A DNA stretch of 64,000 nt, taken from Sequoia sempervirens. Lineage: Eukaryota > Streptophyta > Pinopsida > Cupressales > Cupressaceae. The DNA lies in assembly GCA_007258455.2 (NCBI GenBank), contig VDFB02275638.1:62001-126000 (forward strand), in the 5' to 3' direction. The notes under the pieces are model-generated. The model had not been told where the DNA came from and did not search any database. It worked only from the letters and a program-made list of their open reading frames with translations. Each line of letters opens with the position of its first letter. Positions within the stretch are counted from its first letter, which is position 1. Position numbers and translations under genes: made by a program. Shown here piece by piece: positions 36,501 to 51,500 of this stretch.

Positions 36501-39500
36501 AAAATTCAAGCTCACAGGTCGCTTAATTGACATTGTATTCAGATTGCAAGTTTACACGACTTGCAAACTTGAATTATAACTGTGAAAATTCTGAACTTTC
36601 ATACTCCAACATAGAAAGGAATCAAAGCATATTAAACCATGAAAAATAAATTCACAGCTTGCAAGTTGTTTGAACTTGCAAAATTAAAATTATAATTTCT
36701 TTTATTTCAAGCCAAAACATTGATAAAATGGCATCACCAAATGCATGCCATAAATTCAGAAAAAACTATTCATGAAAACCTGTAGATTCGAGTCCCAAAT
36801 CGCACAACCTAAATCAGTAATCACATGCTGGAAATGCTTAAAACAGTGATTTTTTAACAAGTAAAAAAAATATATAATGATTTGGGTGAGTTTGTCTCAA
36901 AAAAATCGCAAGTTTTTGCAAGTAAAATCACTACAAAATATTGAAAAACTCAATAGCAAGTAACTCGCCAAGCTTGCTGGCTCACGAGTACTCATGAGTT
37001 TTGCAAGTACCCAACGAGTTTCGCAAATACGATTTGTATAGCACCAAGGATGGCCTGATAGTGTTGGGTAGCTATCGTCTATGTAGCTATAGATGACATG
37101 GACCGATGGTGATAGATTGGATCTTAAATTTGGGTGCAATAACATCAATTGTATATGGTACCTCCTACACTTTCTCAAGCAATTCTTAATGGTCAAATGA
37201 CTGATTTAAGAAATTTTGAAACACAAAATCAACACTATCTTTCATTCTATTAATTCAAAGAGTCTAACTATAAATATTCATATCATACTTTTCATATAGA
37301 GCAAAAATAAGTTCAAAATATTTTTCAATGCGATTCTTTATAGCATTACTTAGTACAAAAATTTGTTTCATAGAGGATCGATTGAGGAATTGCAAATTTG
37401 CATGGACTTACCCCTCTCAACAAATTATTCAAGAAGAACAACATAATCATGCTTAAGCTTGAAACTTATCAATATTCTAGCACCATCAATTCAAAGTGCA
37501 CTAACCTCCTCTAAAGGTTCAACATTGTTGTCCAAAAACAAAGCAACCACCTACACCTTATGAATCCTAAGCTAAATGACCAAATTTGGCTTAGTGGAGA
37601 ATTTCTCAAGAGTCTTCCACACGTCCTTAGGCAATTCCACGTTTCAAATATGAAACCACAACTCATCTGAAACCAACATTCCACAAGGACATAGACATCC
37701 CAAGGACTTGGGGACTTGGAGGAAACATCCCCCTTTTCAAAACTAGACAACCTGCTCTATTTTGTGCATGAAAAATTAAAAAGATAACAACCTCTTTCAA
37801 GTTTTAAAAAAAAAAGCTTAAAACCCCTCAAATGCTAATGAAGAAGATCGTTATTGCAAATTCAACACATTGTATCTACTTTTGAAAATTATCAAATGCT
37901 TTTAGTTTGTTAAAGCTTATTTTAATAGCCACACTCACTCTATCCCCAAATTTTGGGAAAAAATTTGCCCTACCTGAAACCATGCCCCTTCATCCCCACC
38001 TTCCTCCTCTCTCCACACATTCCAAAAACTCAAAGTAACATTGTCTAAATTATTATTCTATGTTATAGGATCTGCCAAGAGGCTGGCCAGATCCGGGTAT
38101 CAGTTAGGTCCGCCTGCAATTATCGGCAAGGCACGCTATTTAGCTGCACGATTCATCTAGGGAGAACTAGAGAAAACCTAGATGAACCCAGGAAGAACCC
38201 ATCTGCACAACGACGTAGTTTTCAATTTTTTTGCCTTTTTTTAATATTTTTAGTTTTTTTGAGTTTGACTTGACTGGGTGCCCTCCTCAACCCTAAAAGT
38301 GACTTGTAAAATACTTAAAACACCAAAACAAGCCCATTTTATTTCATTTCTTTTGCAAACAACAAATATCATTCCAAGAGGCTGAACTTTCATTTTTTCT
38401 TGTTGGATCAACATCAACAAAAGGAGTTGAAGATTGATCTTTGAAGGTTCTACAATGATTGCATTGTTATTCCTAAGCATTTATGAGTGTTCATTAGCTG
38501 CTAAGAAGATCATAGAAGGATAATTTTGCAAGGAGGTAAGTTTTTTTCAAATTTTTTCCTCCATTTTTGTTTTACAAACATGAAACAAATTACTTGTTTT
38601 GTTTATCTATATTTTTTCCGTTCTTCTAGATTTCATATATCTATTTTTTGTGTTTGTTTTGAATGTGTTGTTTACAAAATTTCTTGCCATGGGAATCACA
38701 ATGGCAACTAGTTTTAGCTCCACAGCTCAACCTACATTCAAAACAGATCCAAATTCTCCTCTATGGATATATGTTCAAATGATACAAGTGGTGGGGTTAC
38801 ATTTTGACTTGCAATGGGTGTGATGTTAGATATTCTAGTTCATATAGTCGGGTGAAAGCTCATTTGTGTGGAATACCTATGCAAGGCATCAAACCTTGCC
38901 CTGGAAAGAATGGTGTAGTTGTTCCATCAGAGACAGTCATCAAGTCACCCCTTACCAAAAAAAAGATCAAAGGGAATGCAGCCCCCAATGCCCCCATCTA
39001 ATCCCAGTGTTGGTAGAAAACCATCCAATTTTGGCCACTTCTCATCTTCAAACTCAAAGTGAAAAATCCACTACAAACAAAAGACCAAAGGGACCTTTGG
39101 AAACTGCATTTCAAAATGAGTCAAGACATTGCTAACCAACACGTAGCAAGATGTATTTATGCAAATGGGTTGGCTTTCAATGTTGTTTGCTCTCCATATT
39201 GGAAAGAGATGTTCAAAAAAGTTACTGAGCTCCAAAATGGTACAAGGGTTTGGGTTATGAGATGGTGTGTGGCACCTTATTGGAAAAAAAAGTCAAGATT
39301 GTTGAAGATTCATTGCAGCCCATAAGCGATTCATAGGTTGAGACAGGTGTGTCCATTGTTTAAGATGGGTGGAAAGATGCAAAAAATCCGCCCTTGATCA
39401 ATGTCATAGCGGTGTCCCCTAAAGGGGTAATGTTTCTGAAAGTCGTGGATTGTGAGGGGCAAGTGAAAGATGGCCAATTTATTGTTGATATTCTCATTGA

Positions 39501-42500
39501 AGCCATTGAGGAAGTGGGACCCAATAACATTGTCCAAGTCATAACGAACAATGCAAAGAATTGTAGAGTTGTCGTGTTGTTGGTTGAGAAACGATATTCA
39601 CATATCTTTTGGACACCTTGTGCAGTCCACTCTCTCAATCTTATGCTACAAAAGATTGGGAATAAAATTGATTAGATCAAAGAGTTGTATGCAAATGTTG
39701 AAGACATCCAAATGTCCATCACCAACCACCACATGTCTCAAGATACTTTTAGATTATTTTCAAAATTGGAGCTATTGAAGGTAAATGAAGTACAAAATTT
39801 TACATTTTCATAGTTTGATTGTGTATTCTAATTCTCTTTAAAGTTTGATTTTAAATGTTAATTTATTTTATTTTTTTAATTTTAATAGGTTGCAGCCATT
39901 GCAGAGACCCGTTTCGCCCCTTAACACAATCATCTTGAGACAACTTGTGAAAGTTAGAGAGGCACTTTCTAGCATGGTGATTAGCCATAATTGGTCCATA
40001 TGGCGACAAAGCAACTTTGACAGGGCAACGAAAATTAAGCAAATGATAATAGATGACTCATGGTGGGATCGTGTGGAGTATCTCTTTAATTCACCAAGCC
40101 CATTTTGAGCATAATTCGCTATATTGCCACAGACAAGCCTTTCATTGGAGAGATATATGATGGCATTGACTCGATGATTGAAAAGATGAAGAGTATCATA
40201 AATGTGAAAAAGCGAGACCCTGAAGAGACTTTCTTCAAATAAGTGCATGCAATTGTTGAAGAAAGATGGAACAAACTAACCATTCCATTACATTTTCTTG
40301 CCTTCGCATTGACTCCAACATACTATAGTACTAAGATTCTTTTTGTGCCAAGAAGGCTTCCCCCATATAGAGATTTTGAAGTAGCTGAAGGGTACGAGGC
40401 AGCATTTTGTAGACTCTTCTCTGAAACTAAATTGTGAGATATAGTCATGAGTGAGTTCATTGATTTTTTGCACTCAAATGGTCAAAGTATTGAGGCTCTT
40501 CATGATAGGTTTAAGAACGATTCTCATAGTTGGTGGTACTTCCATGGCCAATTCTTCCACCACCTGCAACCCCTCAATCAAAATTTTATCACAAGTTTAA
40601 TAATTTTTTATTTTTTGGAATTTACTCCTTAAAATTTCAACTTTCAACTTTCATTTTCTTTTATAGTTTTTTTATTTGTTTTAAATTTTATTTTTATAAT
40701 GTACAACTTGAACTGTTTACTTTGTCTTCATAGGTTGCTAGTTCATTTGCATCTGAGAGGAATTGGAGCACATATTCTTTCATCCACTCAGTAAAGCGCA
40801 ATAGATTGCACACAAAAAGAGTGGAGAACTTAATATATGTGCATTCCAACTTTTGTCTCCTTTCACACAAACAACATGACTACAAGGAAGGGGACACAAA
40901 TTTGCAAGATATCGAGCCAAAGCATACTGACTTGGAAGCTTCCACTTCCCAGCATATTGCATATGAGGATTCTGAAAACCAGTACACTTTAGTGCCACTA
41001 TCACTACTCGTGGTTCATCTAATGTTCCTACATCTAATGTCAATGATGATGATGATATTGATGATTTCGAAAATCCATTTGATAATTAAAAATGTTGAAC
41101 AACTTGAAGTTTGAAGGATGAATATTTATCATGCATGTTTTAAATGGCATTCAAGTTTATGGTGGTTTTGTTGTTTATAACTTTATATAATGCTATGTGA
41201 TATATATATGTATGTGCATATGTGTGTATGTGTATATATATATATATGTATGTGTGTATATATATATTATTATATATGCATGTATGTGTATATATATATA
41301 TGTATGTACACATCCACACATATACATATATATGTGTGTGTATGTATATTCACATATGTATATGTATGTATATATATACAATGTACATATATACATATAT
41401 ATGTGTGTATATACATATATACACATGTAGATATACATGATTTTTACATATTTTTTTGTATGGACAAACCCAAAACAAACCCAACCCCCAAAAAAAATTA
41501 GCCGAATCCATCAACCCGAACCAAGACCCATACCAAAATTGGCAATAGTCATTATTGCTAAAAATATTACGAGCTTCATATTCCTTCTTAAGCCAATGAG
41601 ATTTCTCTCTTTCATTAACAGGCTCTTCCTCATTGCCCTTGACAAAGAGTATGCAAAATACCAATCATTTCCTACTTCCACGAATTATATGTGTACCACC
41701 TGTAGGCTGAATAAGAATGGAAGACATGGCTAGGTGCTAAAAATTAATAATTAATCAGTTAAACCTCCATACACCAGTACATTGGCAGAAAGGGACCAAA
41801 TAATTAAGTCCAAGAAATTGTACTTGCAAGTCCTCATCGGTATTCTTTTTACTTCTTAAGAATTGAAGAACAAATTATAACCATAAATTTTTAAAATAAC
41901 CATTTCTGGATAAAAACTGAATCTACCCTTCTTCCAGCAAACTTTTGCCATCAATTGCAAGAAAAAAAAAACAAAAATAATTTATTCTGGGCAGTTGTAG
42001 GTCCTGACAAGGGTCAAGGAGCCTCTTGACACTAAACAAAAATAATAGTTTCAGATGCCTATGTTTGCACCCCTTCTTCCATCAAAATTGTAGTAATAAT
42101 TGTAGAAAAAACCAAAAACACCAAAATCTTGGAAGTTGTAGATCCAAACAAGGTTTTGGAACCTTTTCACACTTTGCAAACAAAATTACATTTTCAGAGA
42201 CTCAATTTATCATATAGGTTGAAACTGTTATTCTTCCTGCAAATATTCTCTGAAAATGCCAAAGAATGAAAAAGCATTTATTGGGCAGTTGTCAAGAGCA
42301 AATCTTGTCTTTCTAATATGTTTTCATCCGCACTTCAAATTTTGTTAACAAATAATTGTCAAAAAGCTCTTGAGATGAACCAAACAGTGATGAAGATGAA
42401 TCTGAAAAACATGCAGTAGATTGTTCACGATACTCAGCAGAACCAATGCCTAAAGCACATATCTTTCCCACTCAACAACCAATCAAACAAACAAACATTT

Positions 42501-45500
42501 GTTAGAAAGTTCTCACCAATTCAGACACATCGACTAGACCAGAATCTTGAAATAGGCCTCCATTCATAATCTAAAAACCTCCAATTGAAAACAGTCACAC
42601 CTAAATTTTCTCTTACCATCACAATCAGCAACATTCCCACTCACAAGGTCTCCATGCCTTGAGACAAGTATCAGCCTGCTTTGATAGCATAAGAGAACTT
42701 AGAAGCATTCCATTGAAAGGACCAAACATAAACTCACACACACATAAGACACTATAATGTCCCCTTCTTGCACCTAATCAGTTGGAGAGTTCCATTAGCC
42801 TATTCCAGGGTTCCCGTAGGCTAAGTGGAGTTGATTAGAGGACTCAGAGCCAGTGTTGGGCTCTGTGGTGGTTTTCGGTGCTTTCTGGCAAGACTTTCTA
42901 TTTTTAGTAATGGTCGTTTTTCAGTACGTACTATTTATACTAAGTCTAAGCGAATCTCAAATTGTGCCAATTTGATGTTTGGAAACACTTACTGTTTTTG
43001 CTATTTTTAGTAAGTGTATTTTTGGCAACTGGTCCAGGCCTATGTTACTCCAGCACTGTTAAATTTCCTGTTTGGGCGTTGGTGAGTCTAAGGTTAATTA
43101 AATTAATATTTGTATTTTCCCGTCACTTAAGTTATGTTACAAAGTCACTTTATAACTTAAGTGAGGAACTTGGGGTCATCAAAAAGTACCCTGTCTCATG
43201 CCTAGTTGATTAAAGTTGTTCTTAAAAGGCAAAATTATAAGCCTCAAAAGGTGGACGCCACTCTAGGGAGACATAAGAAATTTTAAATAAAATAAAAAGT
43301 TCATGAAGGGGGGCATGGGCGTTTTGGAGGGAAAAGAATTCAAATGTGGTTGCCCTAATTTCCCTCTCACTTCTATAAAAGCAACACTTTGGCTCTCATT
43401 TGTCTATCTATCTTTTGGCAACATAACAGGATGAATGCTTCCAGGGTTCTATTTCTGCGAGTTAAGGACGAAAACCCTCACCGTTTGTAGTTGATTTCGG
43501 TGGTGAGAGATCCACCCTAGCCCGAAAGGGGTGATTCTACTTCAGGGATCACATTGGGTGTTCACAAAGTTCTAATTTCAGCCATTTTGGAGGTTGAACA
43601 ATGAAGATCTTGGTTTTTTGATGTGGGTTTGATGGTTTATGTGTGATTGGAATTTTGCTTCAATTTGGAGGTGTTTGGAGGCATTTAGAGGCAGTTTCAG
43701 AAGTCTGATTTACATTTCCAGAATTCTGGAAACTCATATTTTGACAGTAGCTGAGGGTGAAACTCATTCATAACTCCGTGCATGCTTGGCAAATCCTTCT
43801 GGGCATTGATTTGTTGGAATCCTCTCTCTTGGGCGCCACATTTCAAGTACTCACTTGAATTTATCACTGAAGCTTTGATTTTTAAAGGGCAAATCACCCC
43901 TCCTAGGGAGCAGTGCTTCTTGGGTCTTTGTGCATGAGCAGCTCTGCTGTTGTATAGACCTTTATTCTGCCCTACAATGGTTTCTGTGTAGCTGTCTTTG
44001 GCATGAGGTTCAGTGTTTTCATTGGCAAATTTCATATCTACCATGTGATGCATGTTTGCAAGGGTTTGCTGCTGTTATATGAATGTTATCAGGTCTGCAA
44101 TTCATTGTAAGAGGTCTGAAAATATACCTTTAAGTCTGAAATTCAATGGTCTCCATTTGCTATAATGATTTATTATGGTTCTATATCAAAATGTGAAGTT
44201 GTTTCATTGTAATTTCCTTTCTATGCAATGTTTCCTTTGTATGCTTTAAGATGATGCAAACATGTGAAAAAGAAACAAACCAAACGTATCAGCAAACACA
44301 TCTCAGTCAGCAAACAAATCAAAAGAAAAAATCAGGGGTGGTTGTTACAGACACAAAGATTCGGATAGGACACCAAGTACCCAAACAATAATTGTTTACT
44401 CACTAATACTTAAAAAATCCTACATTCCATATAAGAGTCAATCCACGTTTGTGTATCTAATTACAAGTTGAAACAAGGATATCATAATTCCAAACAAATT
44501 GTTACCAAAGAATGCGAGAAACGGACAAATCAAGGTACACTCAGTCAAAGTTATACAGAATGCAATCTTGGATTCCCAAAGGACACAAGCCATTCCAAGG
44601 AAAAAATATCGAAAGCCTCTTTCCTGAAATCAATGCAGAAGATGGAGAGTTATTTGCAGGGATGTTTTTAAATCTTCAAGTTATACAGAATGCAATCTTG
44701 GATTCCCACAGGGAGTAGGATCCACTCACAAAGGAGCTGATAGCATAAACCTAGCAGCAAACTTTTAAAGTTAGCAGAACCAAGGCCCTGACTGAAGCCA
44801 ATGCAGAACAGTTTGTAGATATGCAATATAATATTATGACCTGCAAAGTCTGGGAGAACACTTCAAACAAATTGAGACCAGCAATGTTCTGCAGTTGTAT
44901 CATATCTTTTTTTCAGTTGGAGAATTTAGTTAGCATGTTGTCAATCAATATGCTTTTCATTAACAGATATTATGTTTTTTTATATGACGTAATGTTCTGC
45001 TAATGAAGGTTGTTTTGATTTGCTAATTGAGTCTCCCAATATGAATTAGATTCATGTATACCATTACTGGACAAAAGTGACATTAGTTATGTGAGGCTCT
45101 ACCCTCACTGTCCAAAATCTCTGCATCTGTGACAATTTGTAAATTTGCATATTGGGCAATGCTAGTATACATAATTCCAGAATTTTGCCAGAAAATCTAG
45201 AAAACAAAATAGAACAATTGAGCACCACACACAACGTTCCCTTCTAATCTCGCTGCCCTAGTTCTGAATTACCCATGAAGTCTGCATATTTATATTTCTT
45301 ACACTTGCACATAACTAAAAAGTCAACATCTTTTACTCTAACCCTTGCAAGAGGCAATGTCCAATACCCAAAACAATGCTACCTGACATAGTATTAGTGT
45401 TTTGGGAATTTTTTACTTTACATCCACAAAGTTGCAAATGCCCCACCATTCTATATGTCGGTCAGGTATTTTGTCATTATTTTTTCATGCACAGTATTGT

Positions 45501-48500
45501 GTCTTATCATTTCCCCTTTTGATATTTTCTTTCAAAATCACATAATCTTATTCAACTTTCATAGGCAATTTATCACTATTAGTATTCTAATGACTTTTCA
45601 TTTTGGACGAGCTCAATCAACCCTCAAAACAATATTTAGAAAACATTATTTGCTATAAATTTGGTAGTTTTTAACTGCTAACATAATTGTCCTTTATCAA
45701 CTCTCAACTTGGTATACAATATACCACCTTGTGTGTGTGATCCATGTAGTTTATGTTTATAGCTATTGTGCAGTTATCTTAAATTGAATGCAGCTGTAAA
45801 TTTTTTTGATATGTTTCTTCCTACAATAGTTACATAAGCCAGGGTAAGTTGAAGTCTCAAGATATTAGTTGGCATTTGTCAACATGCTCGCATATGTTTT
45901 ATTTAAAAACAAATGACTCAATAGAACTGTAGGAAAAGTATGTTGAATGTTGGAACAAGTAACTAGCAGAGTTTTCGAGTCACAGGGTAACTATTATGAT
46001 GGTATTTAAAACAGGCCACACATTTAGCTTCTTTCTGCTCTACTAATGAAGACTGTATCTTGCTCCTGGATTGTTCTATCCTGCATGGCTAATTGCATTA
46101 GTCCTGAAAAAATTTTGTTAAAACAACTTTGCTGGCTAGTGTAGGGATTTATTTTCCTGCAAAAGTTTCTTCTCTGTCTCCAGACGTAAGGATCTCCTGC
46201 TAAGGAACAGTTCCTCTTCCTGAACAGAAATACACTTCTAGTCCCTGGTGGTTGCATGAAACTTCTTAACATTTTACTTTCAAGGATCTTTTATCTGCAC
46301 ATATCCTCTTAATCAGCTACAAATCTTTTCAGAAGGGAGGGAGAATTGATTATCTTCTTCCTGTCTGAGATACATGTCTTATGAAAATGAGGGAAAGGAT
46401 AAACTGACACTGTCTCTTAAGGAAAATGAGTCATTTCAACGATATTACGTCCCAACTCTTCTCCTCAAATTTCAATTGTATGTTGACCGTATTCAGGTGC
46501 TACATTAGAAGGCCTTCACTTATTGTTTCAAGCAAATCAGACCAGCCACAGAAACAATAAAAAATGGATGATTGCTAAATAGAACATTCAGAATGGATTA
46601 GCTGACATTATGTTGCTGAAGTGATAATTCTTATCAATCTCTTTTCAATTCTAAAGCCAAGGATTGGATTTTGATAATGGAACCTATATGATCAGAAAAG
46701 TTGGAGTCTTTGTAAAGTATTGGACAATAAATTTAAACCCTTGGAAGATTCACCTTCTTCAGCTTTAGTATAGCAAAGGTTTCCTGTGTTACCATTGGGA
46801 TTCTAGCATCAAAAAGGTTTTAAACAAACTGAAAAAGTAAAAACCTTTCCAAAAATCATCAACTTGGTAACAGCCCTTGATTAAAGATAAGCGTCACTTC
46901 AAGTGAACTAGTTTGAGTATAAAACACATGGTACACTCGTGCCTAAGAAATTAGAAAGATAAATCAAGTGGAACAAAACCATGGAGGATAATAATTACTC
47001 AATGACTACTCTAAAAATTGGCTCCAAGTTTGATGGGAATCATAAATTCAAAATAGTAACTAGAATGGCATATATAAAGTAAATCATTTATCCTCCCAAA
47101 AAAGGACCCAAAGCATGCTTTTGAGCTTAACTCCTTCCAAATCTTGGCAGAATCAGATCAAGAGCGGGAACTCAATGAACTCAGGGCATTAATTCCAGTT
47201 CCCACATCAATCTTACATAAGATTTTCATTTAACTGGCAGAGATAATACAGATCCTGTAACCGAAGGCTAATTGGCTCCAATAGAAAAAACAAGTTGTTT
47301 GACAACGTGAGAATCTTGAAATTGAGCAAATTCAGTTTCCAAAGCCAGCAACTAAGAGGAAAGGTGCAAAGCCAACAGAAGTTACCCTAAAGGAGTATGG
47401 ATAACTCTAACTGACTCTGAGTCAACAACAGATTCATGAGAAAATTGGCATGTACATTTTAGCTTGTGGCTTCATCAGCTTTCTAGTGTATTCCTCTGCT
47501 TATGAATTAATGCCCACAACTCTGTCCTACAGTGCATGGAGGACATGCTTGCAGCAATAATTGCAATTGAACACATCGAAGTGGCCTGTTTCTACAATTT
47601 ATTTTGATTCTGGACTATAAAGAACAGTTGATTTCTGTTTAAAAAATGAACTTCTTCATTAGCAAAGCCAAGAACATCATTTCTTCCTTGAATGGGATTA
47701 GGCCATGTTGTAAATCATTGGGGCTTTCCTTGAGTAGACCTTTGTTCAAATTTCCAAAAGGGTTGTCACATGCTACCATGTACAAACATTGTGTGCTTAA
47801 ACTGGGTAAACTTGCACATCCAATTATGGCTGTTGCATACCCCTACAAACATGGCCAGATACACATCCAAGTTGAATTTGTTAGAAGAGATACCCCTCAG
47901 TCATGGCATCTAAGCGAGACTCCCTATAAGAAGACTTTACTAATTGAAAAAAAAAATCCTTTCTTCTTAATAGTTAAAAACAAAAGTAATTGTTGTGGAA
48001 CTTAAACTGGAACCAGAGGTTGATGGCAATGTTGGTTTGGATTCTTCCAATGAGTATAGTCTGCTCCCTAAGAAGATTTTGGCTGTGCACTGCAGTGTAG
48101 AAATTCGCAGGCATTTTGTCTTGATTTGTATTTAGTGGTTAAACATCTCTTAGTTGCCCATTCCAAAGGGGCAAAGGGGTGCTGGAGATGACCAGTTCTT
48201 TCAGCTTGCCATCTGTCAATGGGCATAAACTGGTTTGCTCACAGCAGCATGAAGAAATTATCTATGGTATCCAGTTCTCAGCCTTGGTGAATAGTGGTAA
48301 CATCATTCTCATGAGCCCTGAATTAGTGGTGGTTGGTGTTTGGGGTACGTCTAGTGAGGACACTAGAATGGTGGCAGCTGGTAGATTGAGTGGTGTTGGC
48401 TATGGTGTTGGTGGCAGGGGAAATTTATTTTATCCAAATAATCCACACTGGGAAAATGAAAAATGACAATGAAGAAATGGTAGATTTCATACCAACAATG

Positions 48501-51500
48501 TTAGTCAATAACATGTCTACCTTTAAAAAGAACAAAGAACTCTTCCGAGTTCATGTTCTACTTCTATTGGCCATCAAAAAAGAATCCTGCACATTCAGGT
48601 TGATGAGTAAATGTGTATATAGTACAGACACTAACAATAAATGCATTGTGAATGACAATGGCTATTTTGTCAACATAATATGAATTTTATGTGTCAGAGA
48701 TACAGAACTAAACTTTGTACATTTCAAACTCTGTTAAATCTGAGTGGACAGAACAGATAAGATTTAGTTACCTGCTCTTTTGCTGAATGTCCGTAAAACA
48801 ATCAAATTTTCATGCTTCTTTACCCATGCCATCCTGGATTCTTTCCCTGAAAATTCAATGTATGCCTCATCCAACACAACTAGGATAGGTAGACGAAGAA
48901 TTTCCAGAAGGTCATCATCATTAATAATGCTGGTAGACAGTCAAAAAGTGAAGTGGTTGGCAAGATCATTTATAAACCACAATGCTTAAGTTGTCGGCAT
49001 TTTTTAACGAACCTTACATTTTTAATGTTTACACTCTGAAATATACTAAGAGGAGAACCATACAAACTGACAGTAGAATCATTAGAGGAGAAGAGAGGTG
49101 GGAAAGAAAAATTCACAAAGAAACCATTATGAATAAACTTCTATGCAAACAACCTGCCATCTGGATTATTTGGAGAAGTCAAGAAGATGCACTTTGGATT
49201 CTCTTTCTTCACAACTTCAATAATACCAGAAACGTCCAAACTGAAATCTGACAGTCTAGGAACTGCAAAAAGAGTACAATGTCAAGCAAGGGAATGTGCA
49301 TCTACCAAGTAAACACAGATTCTTTCCATCCAGTATTGTGTAACAAGATACAAATGGTTTGCATGCAAACTTTAAACAAAAGTCCCATAATTCTCATTCC
49401 GTCCACCATGAACTTCCAATAGCATTCTGAAAACTAAAAGGAAAGATGCCAGAGAACCAAAAGTATAAGGCTTCCATAACTGCTTCTACTTGGTTACCCT
49501 TAATCACAGTAGCCCCGTTCACATTAGCATCAAACTCATACATGGTAAATGTAGGTGGGCAATCCACTATCTTGTCACCAGGATCCAGTACACATCTGCA
49601 AGATTTACTATTAGTGTTTAGTGTAATGTTCCAAAATTAGCAGACAACGAGTACTCACAACATGCAAGGAAGAACACAAAACATAGAGGAATTGTAGAGA
49701 GAAATCCAAAGGATTCAAGCATCACAATATACTCAATACAAGAGAATAGAAACAGCGAGTCAACTGCAATTATATGTGACAAATGGGTGGGCTTAGCCTC
49801 TCAAAAATACCATCATGTTAACATCCTACCGATTTGAGCGTTCAAGGACAACATACATCCCAATGTAATCCATCAATTAAGGATCGTACAAAGGACCCAA
49901 TTAGAAGGATTTATATCCACTCCAATATTTAAGAGCGTTCACAGTTAAGTTTTAAAGTTGAATACACCGATGTAACAGCAAAGCGAAAAGAATTAAACAT
50001 GAACACAAGGCTAATTACCGCATGATAAGATCAATAAGCTCATCTGCTCCACATCCAGCAAGCAAATAAGCTGCATCGAGACCTGAATCATCAGCAAGTG
50101 CTGCTCGTAAACGCCGACTCTCCGGATCAGGGTATATGTAAGGAAATTCCATTTTTCCCAATGCTTCCATCACCTGTATTCAAAGAACAAATACAATTTT
50201 TTTGTTAAGATAACCAAAAGAAATCCTGAAAGAACTTAAAAAGTGAAATCAAGAAGATAAAAATCCTGTGGTATAAACTTATAAAGTCTTCAAATCATAT
50301 GTCGTAGAGCACTAGTTACTAACCATAATTGCCACCAGTACATCTAAAAAAGCATTTGGTGTAACATTGCACCTGTTAATAAGTTTACTTCGGATATTAG
50401 AAATATTTACGAATTCTCACCTTGGTAGATAATAATAACATGCATTCACCATAAGGTACACAAATGCCACCACTACCTCATAAATCTTTAAGGATAGTTA
50501 AGTGCCACCTCTATTCAGTCAATGTCACCTCTGTCTTAGTTAGATTAGTTAACTTATCCACTAATTGACAGCTCACCTCTTAACATCTTAGTTAAACTAA
50601 ATTAACTCGCCTCTCGATTGGGAAGTATAGTGAGTTAAACTCGTGACCCCTTGGAAATGTTATCTATTTGAGTCATGCATCCAAGAGGACTATATATTTG
50701 TAGGCAATTATTTTGTGTTTTCTTTCAATCCTCAATGTTGGAATAGCTGTTATTAGTATTCTACATCATTTGTCAATTTGCTTACTACTTTTGTAACTTG
50801 TCTCCTCTTGCCTAGATCTTGGCTCATGTGTTGGATTCTCATTGAATCTTAACATATTACAAGCTGTGAATAAATTTGCAATTGGAGCCCATGTTCCTAC
50901 GTGAATTAGGCAATCACATATGCGATGCCCTACCCATTCTCTCATCCATATAAATAGACGTGCAACTTTTAGGTATTTCCATTAATAAAAGAAAAATGTC
51001 TAAACAACAGGATTCACCATGAAATGCAGCTTGCCTGTTTCTGCCATTTAAACACGATTTTAATTGTTCACATTTTTTGACATGGATGAAAATCATCATC
51101 TAGAATGATCAAATATATTTAGCAGGACCAATTTATCGACCTCACACGAGTATTCTTGAATGAGAAGACTACTTGCCTCTGGTGGAGGGCCATAAGGATT
51201 TTCATTTGCATCAAGCTTGATTATATCTTGAGGTTTTCTTCCAAGCCTTGCTGACAAGACCTGTAACAAGCGTAAGAACAAAGCACCATAAGATGAAATT
51301 CCACAGTACACTACAATAAGTTAAAAACTAAAACATACTCCAAAATATTACAGGAATATAATTGTGCATGGGAATGCCTTTTCCTCTGGCATTGTCTGCA
51401 CCTTTCCCCATCCCCAAAAAGCAAAAACTAAATCTAGAATTAGTTCTACCCTTCTGATGCTCTTAAGAACATAATACAGTACATTCCATTCTTGAAACAT

